DNA of 64,000 nucleotides from Pseudomonas salomonii (lineage in GTDB: Bacteria > Pseudomonadota > Gammaproteobacteria > Pseudomonadales > Pseudomonadaceae). The notes beneath the pieces are model-generated. The model ran no database searches. It was not told where the DNA came from and was given only the letters and a program-made list of their open reading frames with translations. Below are positions 59,799 to 64,000 of this stretch, one piece after another. Made by a program: the position numbers and the translations under genes. Within the stretch, counting starts at the first letter, position 1. Every line of letters starts with the position of its first letter. The stretch spans positions 154,201 to 218,200 of the forward strand of contig NZ_FNOX01000012.1 in the NCBI RefSeq assembly GCF_900107155.1. The letters run 5' to 3'.

Positions 59799-62700
59799 AT
59801 GTTCTGTTTAGTGAAAAATTTTCAAAGTGATGGCTTGGGTAAACTCGTTGACCGTGATGGTTCGATAGGTGTCGTTGAGTATTTCGATTGTCCGACCAGC
59901 GCGATGCGACACCGGGTTCACGTACCTCTATCCTCAATCAAGCAAAAGCGCTTGGGACGAAATACCCGAGTTTTTACGTACGACGAACTAGATGGTCAGT
60001 GGCGTATCGGGCGAGTACGCGAGGACGACGGTGAAGGCGTCGAGATCCGCTTGGCTGACAAAGTCGACGTTTATCTTGGCTACGAGCAGGTCTTTGTTCG
60101 ATGGAAGCGACCGGTCCAAGACCCGGTCAGTTTCCTTGGTAACTTTGTTACCGAAACGCCTCGCTTTGCTGATGCGCGGTCTGGCTTCCTACAGAATTAC
60201 CTTCATCAACGAGGCGCTGCGTTTGGCATTTCTGCCTTGCTGTCCTCTGCTATCGAATTGGAATCTCACCAGATTAATGTAGTGCGACGCGTTTTGACCG
60301 ATCACTCCCAGCGTTATCTGCTTGCGGACGAGGTTGGCCTCGGTAAGACGATCGAGGCGGGAGTTATCATCCGCCAAGTTGTGCTCGATGATTTGCGTAA
60401 GCATCGAGTCCTCGTGCTAGTCCCGCATGCCTTGGTGACCCAATGGCGGGATGAGTTAATCGTTCGCTTTGGATTGCGCGATTTCATCGATGAATCGGTA
60501 TTTGTGCTGCCCCAGGAAGATAACGAGGGTTTGCGCGACGTTCTGTCCAACCTATCTTTGCTTGTCATCGACGAAGCGCATCATTTGGCCGACCCTCACG
60601 CTGACGATGCAAAGCAAGACTTGTACCGTCTAATTAGCGAAGTGGCGCAGAGTACTGACCGTTTGCTCCTGCTGTCGGCGACGCCGATTTTGCGTAACGA
60701 GGAAGGCTTTCTGCGCATGCTTCATCTGCTGGATCCGGTGGTTTACCAACTCGATGATCTAGAGAACTTTCATGCCAAGATCGTCAATCGACAGGCGCTC
60801 GCTGAGACGGTCGCTGCCCTAGATCCGAGCAATTTCTTTTTCATGGATGCTGCGCTCGATGATTTGACTGAGCGTATTCCGAACGACCTGCGTTTGGCGC
60901 AGTTGACTCGAGCTCTGAAGGAGAAGTTGCTCGAGTTGCCCGACGAGGATGACGCGCAATTTTGCATTGCTGTGCGGCACCTGCGAGCTCATATCTCCGA
61001 GACTTACCGCCTCAATCGCCGCATCCTGCGCAACCGCCGTAGCCAAGTAGAGGGTTTAACGCCCGACCGCAAAGGAGCGCAAGTCTGGGCGGTTAAGGAT
61101 TCAGCGATGAAGCGTCTCGAATCAGTTGTAGAGGACTGGCGCGTTAGTGCCTCGCTGTCGATCGGCTCAGCGGATGCCGCTGTGGCGCAGGGGCTCGTGG
61201 CGTTCTACTGGACCGTGACTTGCGCTATTTTGGAGGATCTAGGTGTCCTTCGCCAACTTTGCGCGGAGCGCCAACGCAGTATAGAGAGCGACGCGTCTAA
61301 GTCTTTTATCGGAGAGGAGGTACTCCTCAGGACCGTCATCCGTGCGATTGAGGACGAGGAGTGGATGGAGACCCGCCTCGACCGGTTGTATGTGGGGTTG
61401 CGAACGTTGCCGGAGTCGACCAAGGCGGTAGTTTTCTGCGCCAGCGAGAGTGTCGCCGACAAAGTCTTTGCTCACTTAAGGAGCAGCAACCTCGGCCTGA
61501 TACGACATGATGTTGGCGAGGTTAGTGATGGGGTTAATTGTTGGCGAGAATTTCTAACCAATTCCGCGATTCGGGTCATTGTCTGCGACCGCCAGGCAGA
61601 AGAGGGCATCAACCTGCAGGGCGGGGATAAGGTCGTGGTGCATTTTGACCTCCCCCTACAACCAAATCGTATCGAACAGCGCATGGGGCGTGTTGACCGC
61701 TATGGCGCCGGCACTTCGGTGCAGTCATACGTATTGCTCGATGAAGACGCGCCGCTCCAAGCCGCATGGTTCGGCATTCTCGACCAGGGATGGGGCGTTT
61801 TTAACCAGTCCATCTCGAGCCTGCAGTACCTGGTTGAGGCTGAACTAGATGTTTTGAGGGGGGCACTTATCCATGGCGGCGTAGAAGCACTTGACGCGTT
61901 GCGTGATCGTTTGGCGGGTTCCTCCGGCTTAGTGGCCCGCGAACTCAAACTGATTGATCAGCAAGACGCGCTGGACCAACTGTCGCCGTTGCCTGAAGCG
62001 GATCTAGACGACTTGTTCGAAGTAGATGGGGATTGGAGGACCATCCGTGACTCGATGATGTATTGGATCGAAGATACGCTTCTGTTCCGCAAGGAAGATG
62101 AACCGCGAACTCCTGGTACGCATTCGGTGGACGATCCGTTCCGCTTTCACTACTACCCGCCGGATGGCAACAATCAGTCACCGACACTCATTCCCTCGTC
62201 TGGATTCATTAACGATTTTTTGGGCGCTATTGATTTTGAAGCACCAGGCAGTCGTGCTGCCCTACCGAAATCCTATCCGTATGCTGTACACCGTCCTACT
62301 GCCGTCAGGCGCAGAGTGAGCCCATTGCGTTACGGAACAGCGTTTATCGAGGCTGTCATGTCATTTTCGGATTTGGACGACCGTGGCCGTAGTTATGTGA
62401 TGTGGCGGCAAGTGTTCGACCATTTTTCGCCTTCAGAAATCCGACTTTGTTTCCGCTTCGACTTTGTGGTGGAGGCGTGCTTGGATAATGCCATCGCGGT
62501 TCTGACTGCCGATCATGGCCAATCGGGCGAAGCAGCACAGGCTGTACTGGCAAGACGTGGAGACTCCTTATTTAGCCCTGCGGTGGTGCAGGTCTGGGTG
62601 GACGAGGACGGAGATGAACTGCCGCAACATTTTATTGAGCGCTTTTTGATTGCTAAGTATGCAAAAAAGGGTGGTAAGGGATACATCGACAAGAATCTTG

Positions 62701-63080
62701 AGACACCTTACTTACGTGCTTTTCGGAGGGTGGCGCCGGATACTTTTGCCAACTGGGAGGAGCGCTGTGAGCGGATGCGCGACCGCGCGCTGGGTATTGT
62801 GATGGCGAGGCCGGAATTGAAGGGGCGGCAGCACCGCGCGCTGGATCGGGCGGTGGCCGAAGACGAGATACGCTACGCCCAGTTGCAGACCCGTATCCAG
62901 TCCTTGCAAGGTCGGGAGGCGCAGGCCGAGGCACACCAGCTTATGTTAGAACAGGAGCTTAACCGCGCTCTCCATCAGGGCATCTTGTCCCCTTCGATAA
63001 AGGTCGACGTCGCCGGCGTGGTCTTCCTCTCTAGCGAACCTGTATCCCTTATCCAACGCTTCATACAGGAAGGCGCATGA
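59799..63080 (+). CDS. dpdE: DpdE: SNF2-type helicase of the 7-deazaguanine DNA modification system
   Basis: 1093 residues from the ATG at 59799 (AGAGG upstream). A TTG at 59730 would add 23 residues. The N-terminal ~120 residues form a small beta domain typical of DpdE (LVDRDGSIGVVEYFD). The SNF2 motor follows: Walker A DEVGLGKT (residues 177-184), DEAH (258-261), LLSATPI (Ser293), and motif VI QRMGRVDRYGAG (Arg631, Arg634). A long C-terminal part follows. In known Dpd clusters this protein works with DpdA-K to insert or read 2'-deoxy-preQ0 or ADG in DNA and restrict unmodified DNA. Codons such as CTA, TTA and ATA are commoner than in the core genome. The stop overlaps the next gene by four bases. 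Confidence 0.82.
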   Translation: MFCLVKNFQSDGLGKLVDRDGSIGVVEYFDCPTSAMRHRVHVPLSSIKQKRLGRNTRVFTYDELDGQWRIGRVREDDGEGVEIRLADKVDVYLGYEQVFVRWKRPVQDPVSFLGNFVTETPRFADARSGFLQNYLHQRGAAFGISALLSSAIELESHQINVVRRVLTDHSQRYLLADEVGLGKTIEAGVIIRQVVLDDLRKHRVLVLVPHALVTQWRDELIVRFGLRDFIDESVFVLPQEDNEGLRDVLSNLSLLVIDEAHHLADPHADDAKQDLYRLISEVAQSTDRLLLLSATPILRNEEGFLRMLHLLDPVVYQLDDLENFHAKIVNRQALAETVAALDPSNFFFMDAALDDLTERIPNDLRLAQLTRALKEKLLELPDEDDAQFCIAVRHLRAHISETYRLNRRILRNRRSQVEGLTPDRKGAQVWAVKDSAMKRLESVVEDWRVSASLSIGSADAAVAQGLVAFYWTVTCAILEDLGVLRQLCAERQRSIESDASKSFIGEEVLLRTVIRAIEDEEWMETRLDRLYVGLRTLPESTKAVVFCASESVADKVFAHLRSSNLGLIRHDVGEVSDGVNCWREFLTNSAIRVIVCDRQAEEGINLQGGDKVVVHFDLPLQPNRIEQRMGRVDRYGAGTSVQSYVLLDEDAPLQAAWFGILDQGWGVFNQSISSLQYLVEAELDVLRGALIHGGVEALDALRDRLAGSSGLVARELKLIDQQDALDQLSPLPEADLDDLFEVDGDWRTIRDSMMYWIEDTLLFRKEDEPRTPGTHSVDDPFRFHYYPPDGNNQSPTLIPSSGFINDFLGAIDFEAPGSRAALPKSYPYAVHRPTAVRRRVSPLRYGTAFIEAVMSFSDLDDRGRSYVMWRQVFDHFSPSEIRLCFRFDFVVEACLDNAIAVLTADHGQSGEAAQAVLARRGDSLFSPAVVQVWVDEDGDELPQHFIERFLIAKYAKKGGKGYIDKNLETPYLRAFRRVAPDTFANWEERCERMRDRALGIVMARPELKGRQHRALDRAVAEDEIRYAQLQTRIQSLQGREAQAEAHQLMLEQELNRALHQGILSPSIKVDVAGVVFLSSEPVSLIQRFIQEGA

Positions 63081-64000
63081 GTTTCGGTTTCGATGAATTA
63101 CAGACTGTCCTCGGGATTTGGCCAGTAGCCACTGATTGGTCGGAAAAGGCAGATGACAGCTTGCTGGAGCGGATTTTCCAGTTGTTGAGTGCGGCGCAAG
63201 CCCAGCCTAGCGACATAACATGGCATGCCGACCTGCAACCCTTGTTGCGGCATGTTTTGCTCCGCGCCAGCGACGGCGCGGGCAAGAATATGAGGCTGCG
63301 TGTGCCTGCCGGTCGGGGGTGGCCCGATCGGGCAAGTTGGACTGCCCATGGGGTGGAAGCGATGGAAGCGGGACCCACTGCATATCTGCTAACAGCTCGA
63401 GAGTGGCATCCAGAGTGGCTTGGTAGCGGAGAACATGGCGTGTTCGCCGATACCTTTTCCGACAAGAAAGTACGTCGGATGGTGCATTGCGAGGTGGATC
63501 CCTTCATTCATGATGGAACCGGCTTTACGAACTATTCGTCTCCGGGTCAACGCGAGGCGGTGCGTGCCGCCTTTCTGATCCCAGAAGGCGATACCCTGAT
63601 GGTCAATTTACCGACGGGCTCTGGAAAAAGCTTGGTCGGGCAGGCCCCCGCTTTAGTAAATAAAGAGGATGGCCATCTGACCATCTTCGTCGTGCCGACG
63701 GTCGCCCTTGCTCTCGACCAGGAGCGCGCTATGCAGCAACTGTTTCGAAGTAATGGTCCTTCCCGCCCCGACTGGCCGCTGGCTTGGTACGGCGGCTTAT
63801 CGAAAGAAAAGCGTGCCGAGATTCGGCAGCGTCTGCGCAATGGTACCCAGCGAATCCTGTTCACCTCACCAGAAGCGCTCACCACTTCGCTACTACGTGT
63901 TGTGTCGGATGCCACCACCGACGGCATGTTGCGGTACTTCGTGATTGATGAGGCTCACCTGGTCACCCAGTGGGGAGACGAGTTCCGTCCTTCCTTTCAG
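63077..64000 (+). CDS. dpdF: DpdF: RecQ-like helicase, N-terminal part (runs off window)
   Basis: The first 308 residues are visible, open to the window end. The ATG at 63077 overlaps the dpdE stop, with AGGAAGG upstream. After about 160 unrecognised residues comes a RecQ-like helicase: YSSPGQREAVRAAF, Walker A NLPTGSGKS (Lys184), VVPTVALALDQE and DEAHLVTQWGDEFRP (Asp291), the last closely matching the RecQ SQWGHDFRP element. This order and the pairing with dpdE fit DpdF. The remaining Dpd genes should lie to the right. Confidence 0.8.
   Translation, partial: MSFGFDELQTVLGIWPVATDWSEKADDSLLERIFQLLSAAQAQPSDITWHADLQPLLRHVLLRASDGAGKNMRLRVPAGRGWPDRASWTAHGVEAMEAGPTAYLLTAREWHPEWLGSGEHGVFADTFSDKKVRRMVHCEVDPFIHDGTGFTNYSSPGQREAVRAAFLIPEGDTLMVNLPTGSGKSLVGQAPALVNKEDGHLTIFVVPTVALALDQERAMQQLFRSNGPSRPDWPLAWYGGLSKEKRAEIRQRLRNGTQRILFTSPEALTTSLLRVVSDATTDGMLRYFVIDEAHLVTQWGDEFRPSFQ

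Overview
The window looks like the chromosome of a fluorescent Pseudomonas (P. fluorescens group). The evidence is the gene order leuC-leuD-methyltransferase-leuB-asd-usg-fimV-truA-trpF-accD-folC-dedD-cvpA-purF-metZ, the block thrS-infC-rpmI-rplT-pheS-pheT-ihfA-merR, a CsrA/RsmE-type protein, DUF1654 and DUF2790 proteins, high-GC codon use, and REP/REPIN palindromes with a GTGGGAGC core in several intergenic gaps.

Layout. 1-3530: accessory-looking material, with the tail of an acidic repeat protein and two unrecognised proteins that share a possible Cys-His-Asn hydrolase domain (one copy in the first, three in the second). 3514-7780: a five-PAS GGDEF/EAL protein and a LysR regulator, both on the minus strand. 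7921-26329: a long plus-strand run for leucine, aspartate-family, tryptophan, fatty-acid, folate, purine and methionine biosynthesis, plus FimV, TruA and CvpA. 26437-28531: tRNA-Val(UAC), two tRNA-Asp(GUC), an amine-oxidising FAD enzyme and tRNA-Val(GAC). 28660-38534: small accessory modules, namely HxlR/old yellow enzyme, GNAT, DUF969-DUF979-pcp, a DUF2790/response-regulator/sensor-kinase set, an exported alpha/beta hydrolase and a HAD phosphatase. 38744-41815: CsrA-type regulator, SPOR lipoprotein, EndA nuclease with a DUF1654 partner, and periplasmic glutaminase-asparaginase. 42204-49277: a ribose/nucleoside operon, rbsBACRKD plus an exported nucleoside hydrolase, behind a LacI-type operator. 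49311-51358: small proteins (I78 inhibitor, cold-shock protein, unknowns). 51610-59009: the translation operon. 59100-59176: tRNA-Pro(GGG), which marks the edge of a genomic island running off the right end.

The most interesting element is that right-hand island. Past tRNA-Pro the sequence changes character: codon use shifts and there is an orphan terminator. It then enters two overlapping helicase genes that I identify as dpdE (SNF2-type) and dpdF (RecQ-like). These belong to the Dpd system, which inserts 7-deazaguanine derivatives into DNA and restricts foreign DNA. Only the first gene and part of the second are visible.

Two translational control signals also stand out. The thrS leader carries two hairpins whose 7-base loops imitate threonine tRNA anticodon loops (UGU and GGU). 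infC appears to start at an AUU codon abutting the thrS stop.
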